Source of the DNA: Roseibium hamelinense
Lineage (GTDB): Bacteria; Pseudomonadota; Alphaproteobacteria; Rhizobiales; Stappiaceae
Assembly (NCBI RefSeq): GCF_007830545.1
Contig: NZ_VLLF01000006.1
Span: forward strand, 124,001-188,000
DNA: 64,000 bases
Reading direction: 5' to 3'
Below, piece by piece: positions 9,227 to 18,621 of the stretch (its first letter is position 1; every line of letters begins with the position of its first letter). The translations under genes and the position numbers were made by a program. A model generated the notes under the pieces. It did no database searches. It was not told the origin of the DNA and saw nothing but the letters and a program-made list of their open reading frames with translations.

Positions 9227-10339
9227 CTAGATCAGGGTTCCCTCGATATGCTCCAACCGCTTTTGGCATGCTTTTCCGTGAAGCTTCCCGTTGCTCAGCG
9301 CGGCCAGCTTTTCGCGCGCTTTTTCGCCAAGTTGTCGCGTCCCAGCGGGATCACCGGCAAGATTTTCGAGCTCTTCAACAAGTGGCGCGATTTTTACTTC
9401 AGACCAAATGTAGTTTGGCCTGATATCGCCAATTGCTGCGTTTCCCACATGGGTTTTGAAAAAGGGTAGCGGGCGAGCATGGCCGCCGGCTATGAACTCT
9501 CTGGGTCCAGAATAGTCTGTTGCAGCAACCGGAATGCCGCGCATCATGGCTTCAATGATCCCGCGGCCAAGCCCCTCGCATCTATGGGGGGAGACGAATA
9601 CATCGAACGACCTGATGAGTTGGTCCATTTCCTCAGCCCCCAGAGCCTCGTTGATCATTGTGATTCTTGGGTCTTTTGATGCAAGTTCTAGGAATTCATC
9701 GACCTCATCCTGCCTGACATAGTGCGCTGGTTCGTACTTGTACTTGAGTGTTAAATTCACATGTGCGTTCGGTTTGTTTGCAAACGCTTCCAAAAAGGCG
9801 AGGATGAGGGCCTTCGGATCCTTTCGTTGAATGAGTGAATTGCAATCGAAAAAATAACCAAAGGTGAAAGGCTTTTCAGCGGATCTGCTGTTTCCTGAAT
9901 GTGCGCCCGGCTCAATGTGCAGCGGCATTTGGATGACTGGCTTGTCTGTGTGGTTGCGAAATATGTTATTAAGAAAGCTGTTCGAGACCCAGACTTCGTC
10001 AAGAATGTCAAGTCCAATTTGCTGTGTTTCCGGAAGGTCTTCAAACTCCCAATAAGGAGCTCCTATGTTGTATTTGCCTTCCAGGAGTTCTGGAAATTGG
10101 TCCTTTATTAGCCGTGTGGCCGGAAGGTTCTGGCAAATCAAGTTTATTGGGTATTTGGGCTCTGACTGAATGAGCTTGTCAATCACAGGATCGGATATTG
10201 TTGACTTCAACGAGCTATAATTCTTTGAAATAATGCAGACTTCTACGCCAACCGAGGTAAGTGCTTTGACTTTGTCGCGCAATTCCTGACCAAGTCCGTG
10301 AAGCCCGCAAGGCATTCCAATGACATTCACACCTGTCAT
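9227..10339 (-). CDS. Glycosyltransferase, GT-B fold (group 1/GT4-like)
   Basis: 370 residues. The N-terminal half begins VNVIGMPCGLHGLGQELR, a glycine-rich acceptor-side opening. The C-terminal half carries the GT4-type nucleotide-sugar motif CEGLGRGIIEAM and then a YSGPREFI segment, the usual E-x7-E arrangement. It should transfer a sugar from a nucleotide donor onto a surface glycan or protein in the cytoplasm. Its ATG overlaps the stop of the upstream 1047-residue gene by four bases, so the two are translationally coupled. Its C-terminal half resembles the C-terminal domain of that neighbour, suggesting duplication. Codons are AT-richer than in the flanking metabolic operons. Confidence 0.87.
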   Translation of the reverse strand: MTGVNVIGMPCGLHGLGQELRDKVKALTSVGVEVCIISKNYSSLKSTISDPVIDKLIQSEPKYPINLICQNLPATRLIKDQFPELLEGKYNIGAPYWEFEDLPETQQIGLDILDEVWVSNSFLNNIFRNHTDKPVIQMPLHIEPGAHSGNSRSAEKPFTFGYFFDCNSLIQRKDPKALILAFLEAFANKPNAHVNLTLKYKYEPAHYVRQDEVDEFLELASKDPRITMINEALGAEEMDQLIRSFDVFVSPHRCEGLGRGIIEAMMRGIPVAATDYSGPREFIAGGHARPLPFFKTHVGNAAIGDIRPNYIWSEVKIAPLVEELENLAGDPAGTRQLGEKAREKLAALSNGKLHGKACQKRLEHIEGTLI

Positions 10340-13300
10340 GGAAATTGCTGCCTAATTTCCTGAATTCGATTGAGCATTCTCTTGCCAGTCGCAAAATTTG
10401 AAAACTCTGCCACAATTGTTTGCTTGCCGGCACGAGCTACCCGCTCACGAAATACACCATCGTCCTTTAGTTTTCGCATAAAGTGGGCTGCATGTTCGAT
10501 GTTCGGTTCAGCCCAGCGTTGTTTTTGGTGATGATATTCATTTCCGGTCATTTCCAGCAGCTCATAGTCTACAAGACAAGCATTCTGGGGGGACATGAAG
10601 TCTAGGTTGCCAGAGTAGCCGGTCCCAATCGTTGGCTTTCCATATCCCATCGCCTCTGCCATGGTCAGTCCGAACCCCTCCGCGCGATGTAGAGAAACAA
10701 AAGCATCGCAGGCGAGATAGAGGTTCGCTAAATCATCTTTGTTGTAAATGCCGTCGAGCAGAACAACCCTCGAATCCGCCGCAATCTCGGCGAGAAACTC
10801 ATCGTACTCGCGTTGGAAGATGTGCTGGCCGGGGCGCTTCATGCATTTGAAGATCAGTGAAACGGATTTGTCGTTGTCTTCAAATGCTTTTCGGAAAGAC
10901 GAATAGACAGCATGCGGATTTTTTCGCGTTAACGTTGAATCCACGCTGAAGGTGAACAAAAAACTGAAGGTTCGATCCGGTATGCCAAAATACTCGCGTG
11001 GGACGAGTTTTGACGGGTAATGAATGGAGACGGGAATCGGCATTGCCTTCACCGGGATGTTCATTTTTTTCCGGGCTGCGTCTGCGATGAACTGTGAAAG
11101 GCCCCAATACTCTTGGATATCGCGGGTGTCGGCCAAGTATTCCGGTAAATTCTCTAACTCCCAAGCGCCGTAGCATATGTTGTACCGATCCTTCAGAAAT
11201 CCCGTGCCACCTGTCTCAATTAAGCGCGAAATTCGCCGAACGTCGCCGCAGAAGATACTCACGTCTGAAGTTTTTGATGCACCGGGAGACGGGTATTTGG
11301 CGTTTTCCAGGTGTTCTGAGTTGTTTAAATTGAGAAGGCTTGGGGGGGCATAATCTTCCACCTTGCTGCTTGCGGCATGGGCTTTACCGAGTGCTGAGCA
11401 GACGTTCCGGGTCATGACCGCGAGGCCTGTCTCAATCCGATGTGGCCCGAGCACATTGGCGATCGCCGGTGTCTTCTCCGGATAGTTGCTGTCCAAAACA
11501 GATCGGAAGCTAATTGCTCGTGCGTGAAATGTAGCGCCTTCTGGCTCAATTGTTACCGAGATTACTGTTTGATTTTGAAGCCAGCCGCGTTTGAGCGGGA
11601 TATTCAGCTTACTTGCCGATTGACCAGAGCAAATAACACGTTGGGTCGCTAGTTCTGCTTCGCTGGTTGCAATTCTGACCAACGCGGACTGGGAAGCTGA
11701 GATTGCTGCCTTGGTATCTAGTTCGATAACCAGGGTTTGGTCGGTATCAGGCGTTTTCTGATAGTAAAAAGCCAGAGACGCCTGCTCAGTGAAAGTGAGA
11801 GTGCCTCCGTCAAAGTTCCATCCATTGACTAGCAATGGTGAGGCGGGAGACAAGTATTTTGCTTCAATAGTTTTGTTTTGATGAACCGGTTCGCCGCATT
11901 TAGCAGGGAGCAAGCGGATGGTTTGCACCATCAGGGCCAGACGCCGCCGATCGTGATTGTTTGGATCGATCGAGTTCGGACTGTTTCCGCCGCTTATATC
12001 GAGTTCCATGACGAGGTCGCCAAGCGCAGGAATCTGATGTGCTAGCACCGGAATGCGGATTGAACGCGTTTCGAGGTTCTCGAATTTTTCGCGCCTCATA
12101 ATAGATGGGGCGACTTCATCATGTATCACAAAATCACAGATCACCGGGCTTTCCGGTGTTGCCATCGCCATAACAGTCAGCTCGATTTCGCAGTCTGCAC
12201 TCACACCTGAGGGAAACTTTAAGTGTAAACGGCAGTCGCCGGCATCGGTCCAGCAGTGATCAGCGAGTCCCGGATACCATGCGTCTCCCAATCGCATCTG
12301 CCTTGCCTGTTTGCTATTGCCGAAAACGACCTCTGTATTGAACGAAAGTTCGGGCGCCAGGGGGTTTACACCTTCAAGCAGGCCACGATCCGACCAGGAA
12401 ATTCCAAGCAGCTTTTTGATCGAAAACTCGTTGCGCAGTGCCTTGGGTAAAGGAGTTGTGTTCGAAGTCGAAGTGTCGCGACTCGGATGCAGGAGTTGCT
12501 CCCAAAATGCGCGCGATAGCGAGCCAATGTCGTATGCCGGTTCGGCACTCTGGTCCTGCCAATGTGCCCCAAACGGGATCGGTTTTTTTCTGAAATAGGG
12601 CGCTTCGCTCAGAATACTGGATGTTTGCGCCGCAACAGCGTTGATGTTTGGGGATGACATCAACTTGTACGCATCAACATTGATCGCGACGATGTTTCCG
12701 AATTTAGCAAGAAACTCGATCTGCTGCCTTGCATCTTGAGCATAGGGGTGCGGTTTGAAGTAAACCGTCTGATGCGAACGGCAGAGTTGGTCTATTTCCT
12801 GCTCAAAATCTTGTAGCCTGATTTGCCCGTTGGCCCCGATCAGCGCTGCATCGTTGGAGACCTGTCCAAAAAGGGCCGCGGAATTTTGATTGAAAGGTAA
12901 GAGGGGATCTTTTTGTGTCCGCGCAGTTCTTAGTTGTGCGCCGAATTCCAGGTTCTCCCTCGGCACTGCAAACTCGGAGATATCTTCAGCTTTGATCGCA
13001 TTAGACTGCAGAGAGAAAAGATAGTCTGGCATGAACCGCAGAGGGTGAATGGCAAACGACACATATGGTACAGCCAGCTTGTTAAGCGCATCAACGAGAA
13101 TTGGCGGAATTTCGAATCCCACGATTAAACGATCAGAGGTGATCGGCGCCAAAACCTCGAGGAGTTCTTGGCAAGCTTCTTCCTTGTAAAGCTTGACCCA
13201 GCCTGAGAAAGAAACTGTGCACCCGTACATTTCATAAATTTGCCGAACCGGCATCGATATCGAGCGTTCACCTAGATCCGTTGCATCTTCGCTCCATAAC

Positions 13301-13479
13301 CCCGTTTGCATCGGTCCAGAAAAGACCTCTTCCAATACAGGCCGGAACCAAGTGCCAACAACTTCCGCAATATTGTTTTGAAAACTTTTATATGGGTTAT
13401 ATTCAATATGGTTTACTCTCAGAAAGTCTGAGATGAATAATGGCTTGAGATTGCGATGTATTTGAATGTTCAGGCTCAT
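10336..13479 (-). CDS. Large composite glycosyltransferase (capsule-synthase-like N-domain plus GT4-like C-domain)
   Basis: 1047 residues. Residues 1-350 contain YFKPHPYA (KPHP at 242-245) and a later serine-rich TSSILSEA segment, reminiscent of capsule-export or polyglycerophosphate-type GT-B enzymes. Two beta-rich segments without catalytic motifs follow (roughly 390-530 and 540-670). The last 300 residues are a GT4-like domain with EGFGLTMAEA (934-943) and GYSGN. I infer a bifunctional enzyme building a surface polysaccharide or glycoprotein. The middle domains may bind glycan or help assembly. It is the first gene of a two-gene operon with the glycosyltransferase at 9227-10339. There is no strong ribosome site before 13479. 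The N-terminal domain assignment is tentative. Confidence 0.75.
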   Translation of the reverse strand: MSLNIQIHRNLKPLFISDFLRVNHIEYNPYKSFQNNIAEVVGTWFRPVLEEVFSGPMQTGLWSEDATDLGERSISMPVRQIYEMYGCTVSFSGWVKLYKEEACQELLEVLAPITSDRLIVGFEIPPILVDALNKLAVPYVSFAIHPLRFMPDYLFSLQSNAIKAEDISEFAVPRENLEFGAQLRTARTQKDPLLPFNQNSAALFGQVSNDAALIGANGQIRLQDFEQEIDQLCRSHQTVYFKPHPYAQDARQQIEFLAKFGNIVAINVDAYKLMSSPNINAVAAQTSSILSEAPYFRKKPIPFGAHWQDQSAEPAYDIGSLSRAFWEQLLHPSRDTSTSNTTPLPKALRNEFSIKKLLGISWSDRGLLEGVNPLAPELSFNTEVVFGNSKQARQMRLGDAWYPGLADHCWTDAGDCRLHLKFPSGVSADCEIELTVMAMATPESPVICDFVIHDEVAPSIMRREKFENLETRSIRIPVLAHQIPALGDLVMELDISGGNSPNSIDPNNHDRRRLALMVQTIRLLPAKCGEPVHQNKTIEAKYLSPASPLLVNGWNFDGGTLTFTEQASLAFYYQKTPDTDQTLVIELDTKAAISASQSALVRIATSEAELATQRVICSGQSASKLNIPLKRGWLQNQTVISVTIEPEGATFHARAISFRSVLDSNYPEKTPAIANVLGPHRIETGLAVMTRNVCSALGKAHAASSKVEDYAPPSLLNLNNSEHLENAKYPSPGASKTSDVSIFCGDVRRISRLIETGGTGFLKDRYNICYGAWELENLPEYLADTRDIQEYWGLSQFIADAARKKMNIPVKAMPIPVSIHYPSKLVPREYFGIPDRTFSFLFTFSVDSTLTRKNPHAVYSSFRKAFEDNDKSVSLIFKCMKRPGQHIFQREYDEFLAEIAADSRVVLLDGIYNKDDLANLYLACDAFVSLHRAEGFGLTMAEAMGYGKPTIGTGYSGNLDFMSPQNACLVDYELLEMTGNEYHHQKQRWAEPNIEHAAHFMRKLKDDGVFRERVARAGKQTIVAEFSNFATGKRMLNRIQEIRQQFP

Positions 13480-13781
13480 ATATAACTGTTTTCTTGAATG
13501 TGGTTATACATTCTCTGTTGAGGACCCGATCCCCAAAAATGCGCAGTTTGGAATTTGACATTGGTATGTTGAAATTGAATGTTATTCAAATACTTCGGGT
13601 TCCGTGAGCCTGTCTATTGCTTCAATTCCCCACCTTTTTCGCTTTTTGTCTTGAAACGCCGTTGAGACATCAACGCGGCGGCAATCTATTGAAAGGCTGC
13701 GCTGGGGTCTGTAAGACCGGGATCAATACTCATTAAAATCCCACAAATGATGTACCAATCCTTTGGAGCTATCGGTCGAGC
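13480..13781. other. AT-rich divergent intergenic region
   Basis: A 302-bp gap between the starts of the composite glycosyltransferase (minus) and the FkbM methyltransferase (plus). It must carry both promoters, but I could not assign -35/-10 boxes with confidence. An imperfect hairpin, cgccgttga (13658-13666) with tcaac and ggcg further right, is visible near 13658-13681. No coding potential is evident on either strand. Confidence 0.5.
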
Positions 13782-14660
13782 ATGAACCCTGAAGATCTAT
13801 TCCGTAAATACGCGGCTGAAAAAGGCCAGCTGTCAGCCAAAGACGGTTACTTCACTAATTTTCTTGGCGTTTTCACGCGTGCCGATATTTTTCCTCCGCA
13901 TCGACCATTGTCTGGACAGGTCTTTGCCGACCTCCCTATCCGTGGTGACGGTGTGTTTGGTGGTTACGGTGATTATTTCTCACTTTTTTCAGCACTAGAC
14001 AAACGGGCTGGTCAAGAGACGCTCACGGTCTGCGAGCTTGGCGCAGGTTGGGGGCCCTGGACGTCTGCATCAGGCGTGATCGGGCAACGCATGGGCTTCA
14101 AGCGAATTAATCTCGTTGCGGTAGAAGCGGACCACGAAAAATTCCAATATTTGCAAGAGCATCTGGCGTTTAATGGACTTACTGGAAAAAGTAATATCAA
14201 TATCAGGCTGTTAGAAGGTGCAGCCTGGCACCAGAACACGACTTTGCATTTCCCGCGGGCGCTGCGGACGGAAGACTATGGAGGGCGTGTAACCGATGGT
14301 GCTCATTCGGTTGACTATCGCGGTATGCAATATGAATCTGTAGAAATCCCAGCCCACTCCTTGGAAGCCATTTTCGAAGGTCTCGACACTATCGATTTCC
14401 TTCACGTTGATATCCAAGGGGCAGAGTATGAAGTGCTCAGCAGAAACAAGGATTTGCTGGAACAAAAAGTACGCTCCATTTTCATCGGTACCCACTCGCG
14501 CAAGATTGATGCGCAAATGCTCGAGCTATTCTTCGAATGGGGGTGGGATGTTCCCCGTCTGGTGCCCTGTGTTGTCACATATGATCGCACAAAGCCCACA
14601 CTGGAGGGCATGACAGCGGCGGATGGTGAAATGTTTGTCACCAATCCGAAACTGTATTGA
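13782..14660 (+). CDS. FkbM-family SAM-dependent methyltransferase
   Basis: 292 residues. The SAM-binding region is VCELGAGWGPWTSAS, followed by the acidic strand LVAVEADHEKF. The FkbM signature is IDFLHVDIQGAEYEVL. FkbM enzymes O-methylate sugars, polyketides or lipids, and the neighbouring glycosyltransferases point to a glycan substrate here. The gene is divergent from the glycosyltransferase operon and shares its intergenic region. A GGAG lies about 12 bases before the ATG, a rather long spacing. Its stop faces that of nagA, 43 bp away, with no clear terminator between them. Confidence 0.87.
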   Translation: MNPEDLFRKYAAEKGQLSAKDGYFTNFLGVFTRADIFPPHRPLSGQVFADLPIRGDGVFGGYGDYFSLFSALDKRAGQETLTVCELGAGWGPWTSASGVIGQRMGFKRINLVAVEADHEKFQYLQEHLAFNGLTGKSNINIRLLEGAAWHQNTTLHFPRALRTEDYGGRVTDGAHSVDYRGMQYESVEIPAHSLEAIFEGLDTIDFLHVDIQGAEYEVLSRNKDLLEQKVRSIFIGTHSRKIDAQMLELFFEWGWDVPRLVPCVVTYDRTKPTLEGMTAADGEMFVTNPKLY

Positions 14661-14703
14661 CCGCCTTAGGTCTGGATTGAAGGAATGTCGCGACTAGTTG
14701 ATT

Positions 14704-15840
14704 TCAGTATACGGTCTGAAGCCTGAGATCGCTGCTGAGGTGGACTATGTCCGCTCTTGCGCCTTCGGAAAATCTTCCGATTTGTCCTGACAATCCAATC
14801 AGTTTGGCTGGCCATGACGTGGCCATGGCCAGCGCCTGTTCAACTGGCACAGCGCAGAGCTGCACCAGGTTCCGGATCGCGGTTGCCAGATCAAGATGCG
14901 CGCCGGCCAGTGTGCCGTCTTCCAGAGTGAGCCGGTGACCGCTGCGGATGATTTTCCGGTGATTGAGCAAAAAGTGATCGATATCCGATCCGGCGGTGGC
15001 CATGGCGTCGCTGACCAGGAAGATCTGCCCAGGTCCCTGTTTGGCACGCAAGGCCAGCCGCATGCTGGCTGAGTGCACGTGGATCGTGTCGGCGATCAGG
15101 CCCGCGGAAAGGTTCCCCAGATCCAGAGCAGCGCCGACAACGCCGGGCTCGCGATTGCCGAGCTGGCTTTGGGCGTTGAACAGATGTGTCACGCAGCGTG
15201 CACCCGCCTCTGCGGCTGTCCGGCATATGTCATAACCGGCATCGGTGTGGCCGAGCGAGACAATCACACCTTTTTGGCAAAGGGCCCGGATCTGCTCGCA
15301 GGACACGCTTTCGGGCGCGACCGTAATCTTGAGGACCGGCAGCCTGTCCGCAGCTTCAAGCAGGATCAAGAGGTCTTCAGCGCTCATCTGGCGGATCAAG
15401 TCCGCGGAATGAGCGCCCTTGCGCGCCAAGGATAAATGTGGACCTTCAAGATGCAGACCGGTAATTCCCGGAACGCGGGCTTCAATCGCCTGTTCGGCGG
15501 CGCGGATTGCAGCATGTACATGCGCCGTGTCATCGGTGATCAGGGTCGGCAAGATCGAGGTTGCGCCCAGTGTCCGGTGCGCCTCGGCGATTGTCTTGAG
15601 TGTGCCGAGGGTCGGCGCATCATTGAACATGACACCGCCGCCGCCATTGACCTGCAGATCTACGAAGCCGGGTGCGAGAATGCCGCCGTTCAGTTCGACC
15701 CGTTCATAGGTGGGTGGAATTGTCTCTGCTCTGACGAGACATTCAACCGTTCCGCCATGTGTGAGAAGGGCGCAGTCCTTGTGGATACGTTCGCCATCAA
15801 AAATGCTGGCACCAACAAACGCTTTCAGGCGGGCGCTCAT
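14704..15840 (-). CDS. nagA: N-acetylglucosamine-6-phosphate deacetylase
   Basis: 378 residues of the amidohydrolase family. Metal ligands and the catalytic acid are visible: E132 (HLEGPH), H198 (LGHTDA), H219 (THLFNAQS) and D278 (VSDAM). The enzyme removes acetate from GlcNAc-6-phosphate to give glucosamine-6-phosphate in the cytoplasm. It is the last gene of the leftward operon kinase, GntR regulator, SIS deaminase, nagA, with a four-base ATGA overlap with the SIS gene. Together with MurQ on the divergent arm it would take GlcNAc or MurNAc to fructose-6-phosphate. Length and motifs are normal for the family. Confidence 0.95.
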   Translation of the reverse strand: MSARLKAFVGASIFDGERIHKDCALLTHGGTVECLVRAETIPPTYERVELNGGILAPGFVDLQVNGGGGVMFNDAPTLGTLKTIAEAHRTLGATSILPTLITDDTAHVHAAIRAAEQAIEARVPGITGLHLEGPHLSLARKGAHSADLIRQMSAEDLLILLEAADRLPVLKITVAPESVSCEQIRALCQKGVIVSLGHTDAGYDICRTAAEAGARCVTHLFNAQSQLGNREPGVVGAALDLGNLSAGLIADTIHVHSASMRLALRAKQGPGQIFLVSDAMATAGSDIDHFLLNHRKIIRSGHRLTLEDGTLAGAHLDLATAIRNLVQLCAVPVEQALAMATSWPAKLIGLSGQIGRFSEGARADIVHLSSDLRLQTVY

Positions 15841-16868
15841 ACTGTCTCCGTAACCTTGTTCAGGTGCCGCGGTGTGTCCGGATCAATGCCACGGGATGTC
15901 GCGAAGGCTTCAACCATGGCGTAGAACGAGACAATCAGGGGCAACGGGTCGAGCAACGGATGACCGGTGCGGACATGGGGTAGCATGGCGGCTTTGCTCA
16001 ACGCGGATGTTGTTGCGAAAACCCGGGCGCCTTTCCGGCTCAGCGCGTCCGCCGTTTCGGCGATGGCCGCTTCGGCGGCGTCCCCAGCGGCAAAGCCAAG
16101 CACTGGGAAAGCGTCTTCAACAATCGAAACCGGACCATGCATGACTTCGGCCGATGAATAGCTTTCGGCGTGCAACTGGCATGTTTCCTTGAATTTCAAC
16201 GCCGCCTCGTTCGACATGGCAAGCGTTGTGCCGCGCCCGAGCGTGAAGAGCGATCGGGTCGAGCCGATTGCCTCCCGAGCCTCCGGCCAGTCAAGTTTGG
16301 CGGCTTGTGCCAACTTTTCCGGCAACGCTCTGATCGCGGCCAGCAATTTGTCGTCCTTTTTCCAAAGCGCGAGCATCAAAATGCCGGCAAGGGCGGAATT
16401 CAAGAATGTCTTTGTGGCCGCCACGCTCAACTCCGGCCCAGCGTGGATATCTAGAGTGTGGGCTGAAGCGCTTGCCAACGGAGAGGCTGGGTTGTTGGTC
16501 AGGGCGAAGGTCAGCGCACCATCACGTTCGCAGGCTTTTGCCATCTCGACGATGTCCGGGCTTTTACCCGATTGAGACACCGAGATGCACATGACGTTTC
16601 GCAGCTTGAGCTGAGCCTTGTAGATGGAGGCAACGGATGGCCCAATCGAGGCGACAGGCAGCCCGGCCAGCAACTCGCTGGCATATTTCAAATACGTACA
16701 GGCATGGTCGGAAGACCCGCGCGCCACGGTCACGATGAAGGCTGGATCCGCCGCACGCGCTGCATGTGCAGCCGCTTCGATGGCGCTCCACCCCTCAGTC
16801 AGCAGGCGTTCGACAGCGACCGGAATTTCCGAGATTTCCGTGCGCATTTTCGTTTTGGTCAAGGACAT
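15837..16868 (-). CDS. SIS-domain glucosamine-6-phosphate deaminase (GlmS-like isomerase domain, NagB-II/AgaS type)
   Basis: 343 residues with two SIS domains and no glutaminase domain. Motifs shared with the GlmS isomerase half are TVARGSSDHA, SVSQSGKSPD, the long EAALKFKETCQLHAESYSSAE helix region and VMHGP, ending in DPDTPRHLNKVTETV. Lacking the amidotransferase half, such proteins act as deaminases or isomerases of glucosamine-6-phosphate rather than synthases. It replaces classical NagB, which is absent here. It overlaps nagA by four bases and follows the GntR gene by 12 bp. The start at 16868 and the in-frame ATG at 16847 are both possible, and neither has a clear ribosome site. Confidence 0.9.
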   Translation of the reverse strand: MSLTKTKMRTEISEIPVAVERLLTEGWSAIEAAAHAARAADPAFIVTVARGSSDHACTYLKYASELLAGLPVASIGPSVASIYKAQLKLRNVMCISVSQSGKSPDIVEMAKACERDGALTFALTNNPASPLASASAHTLDIHAGPELSVAATKTFLNSALAGILMLALWKKDDKLLAAIRALPEKLAQAAKLDWPEAREAIGSTRSLFTLGRGTTLAMSNEAALKFKETCQLHAESYSSAEVMHGPVSIVEDAFPVLGFAAGDAAEAAIAETADALSRKGARVFATTSALSKAAMLPHVRTGHPLLDPLPLIVSFYAMVEAFATSRGIDPDTPRHLNKVTETV

Positions 16869-16880
16869 GGCAAGCCTGGG

Positions 16881-17633
16881 TCAGGATAGGCGGAGCTCTG
16901 CCACGAAATCGTAGGCATCGCCGCGGTAAATGGAGCGGGTGAACTCAACGACCCGCCGGTTGGCTAGATAAGACGTGCGCTCAATGCGCAGGCCCGCAAC
17001 ACCGGGCTCAACGCCAAGCAGATCTGCGTCGGCACGGTCGAGATTGATGGCTGATATCTTCTGGATTGCCCGTTCCGGACGGTTGCCGGCGCGCTCCAAC
17101 ACCTCGTAGAGCGAGGTGGTCACGATGTCCGGATCCGGCAAAATATCGGAGGGCAGGGAGGCGCGTTCGATCGCCATCGGCTTGTCGTTCGCCATGCGCA
17201 GGCGGGCAAGGCGCGCAACCTGCTCGCCGGACGACAAGGCAAGTGCAATGGCCTCATCCGGTGTCGGGGCAAAAAGCCCGCGGCCAAGCCACTCGATCCT
17301 GGAGGATAGTCCACGGCGGGTCATGTCTTCGGTGAAGGACGTCAAGCGGGACAGGGACTGCTCGACCTTGGGCGTGCCGTCTGAGACGAAGCTGCCCGAC
17401 CCCTGTTTTTGGACGATAATCCCCTTGTCGACGAGGTCCTGCATAGCGCGGCGGACCGTGACCCGTGACAGTCCGGTGAGTGCGGCGATTTCGCGCTCCG
17501 CCGGCAAAGGTTCATTCGCGGCCATAAGGCCGCTTTCAATGCTTTCTTCAAGCCGCCGGCGCAGCTGCACATAGCGTGGGCCAGACCCGCTGCCCATCCA
17601 GCTCTCAGGGTTCAGGAACTCTTCAATGGTCAT
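16881..17633 (-). CDS. GntR/UTRA-family regulator of amino-sugar genes (NagR/YvoA-like)
   Basis: 250 residues. The winged helix at about 18-88 contains AEREIAALTGLSRVTVRRAM and the wing KQGSGSFV. The C-terminal UTRA effector domain at about 95-245 contains the usual RLARLRMANDKPMAIERA segment. UTRA regulators of this type bind phosphorylated amino sugars and release their operators. The ATG overlaps the kinase stop by four bases. The likely targets are the paired direct repeats in front of the kinase gene and murQ (18521-18536 and 18622-18637), making this the local repressor of both arms. That link is inferred from position. Confidence 0.9.
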   Translation of the reverse strand: MTIEEFLNPESWMGSGSGPRYVQLRRRLEESIESGLMAANEPLPAEREIAALTGLSRVTVRRAMQDLVDKGIIVQKQGSGSFVSDGTPKVEQSLSRLTSFTEDMTRRGLSSRIEWLGRGLFAPTPDEAIALALSSGEQVARLARLRMANDKPMAIERASLPSDILPDPDIVTTSLYEVLERAGNRPERAIQKISAINLDRADADLLGVEPGVAGLRIERTSYLANRRVVEFTRSIYRGDAYDFVAELRLS

Positions 17634-18517
17634 GACAAAGCTCCGGCGTTTTCGGCGACACGCTCTGCAAGTAGCAAAGCACCATCAAGGGCTGTTCCTT
17701 TGGCCGGGGTCAGGCTCGCGGTGACGTTCGCCGGCAAATGCGGCTGGTAATGCGGCGCAAGTCCGCCGAGAAGGCAAAGGGGTTCACCCGGGGTCCAGCT
17801 GAGCGCGTCAAGGCAGCGCAAAATATAATCTGCGCCCTCGGACATAAGGACCCTGCCATTCAGGTCGTTGGCGCTTGCTGCTTCCACAACCAGCGGAGCC
17901 AATTCGGCAAACTGAGACGGTTTGGCCTGTTTTGCAAAGGTCAGCAGGGTCTCCAGATCTGCGTCGAAACGCTGCCAGGCTGCGTCAATGAGATCACTGT
18001 AGGGAGCTAATCCGTCCAGCCAATGAAGCGTTCGGCCCAGAAGCATCTTTCCCAACCAGCAGCCCGAGGCCTCATCGCCGAGATCGGCGCCGTAGCCGCC
18101 CAGGATCTTCAACCCGCTTTGCGATTGGCGAGCGACAAAAGAACCGGTTCCGATTCCCGCGACGGCGCCGTGATCGGTGCCAAGCGCGCCAACAACGGCA
18201 CCGCGCCGGTCGTCTTCGATCAGAAGGGCTTTTATGGGAAGCGCCTGTTCAAGCTCTTTAGCCTGCTGCCGGTTTACAATGCCGGCAAGGCCCGCGTAGC
18301 AACGAGCCTCGTTGATGTCCTGTTGTGAAAGCTGTGCCTTTTCCCGCAATGCGCTCAAGCCCTCTTTAAGAGTGGTGAGCGCTGTGGCGCGGTCGGTATG
18401 AGTGTTTGCTCCTGCCAGCACGATCTCATGGTGCTCGCGATTGGTCTTAATGGCGAACCGGCATCGTGTGCCGCCGCCATCAATTCCAATCAGAATATGT
18501 GAAGCTGGCTTGCTCAT
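17630..18517 (-). CDS. BadF/BadG-family sugar kinase (N-acetylglucosamine / N-acetylmuramate kinase candidate)
   Basis: 295 residues of the ASKHA ATPase fold. Phosphate-binding motifs are IGIDGGGTRCRFAIK near the N-terminus and AGIGTGSFVARQ in the middle. Family members include GlcNAc kinases and the Clostridium MurK enzyme, which phosphorylates both MurNAc and GlcNAc. Since MurQ needs MurNAc-6-phosphate and no PTS gene is present, this kinase is the natural source of it. The ATG at 18517 starts right at the fold. An ATG at 18577 would add 20 residues and run through the operator-like repeats. The AGG ahead of 18517 is part of those repeats. It leads the leftward operon. Confidence 0.88.
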   Translation of the reverse strand: MSKPASHILIGIDGGGTRCRFAIKTNREHHEIVLAGANTHTDRATALTTLKEGLSALREKAQLSQQDINEARCYAGLAGIVNRQQAKELEQALPIKALLIEDDRRGAVVGALGTDHGAVAGIGTGSFVARQSQSGLKILGGYGADLGDEASGCWLGKMLLGRTLHWLDGLAPYSDLIDAAWQRFDADLETLLTFAKQAKPSQFAELAPLVVEAASANDLNGRVLMSEGADYILRCLDALSWTPGEPLCLLGGLAPHYQPHLPANVTASLTPAKGTALDGALLLAERVAENAGALS

Positions 18518-18520
18518 AAA

Positions 18521-18536
18521 ATACCTATACAATACC
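18521..18536 (-). promoter_or_regulatory. Operator-like direct repeat before the sugar kinase gene
   Basis: On the minus strand two GGTAT units start 11 bp apart (18536-18532 and 18525-18521), in GGTATTGTATAGGTATT. The proximal unit ends three bases before the ATG at 18517, so it also covers the ribosome-binding region. A near-identical element (14 of 17 positions) precedes murQ on the other strand in the same orientation relative to its gene. It is a likely binding site for the GntR/UTRA protein. Confidence 0.55.
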
Positions 18537-18621
18537 AATATGCCGAATGAAAGCGAAAAATCCTGAAAATTCCGCACAATAGCGGCTGAAATGCTTTCTC
18601 AAAAATAAATGGTAGACAAAA

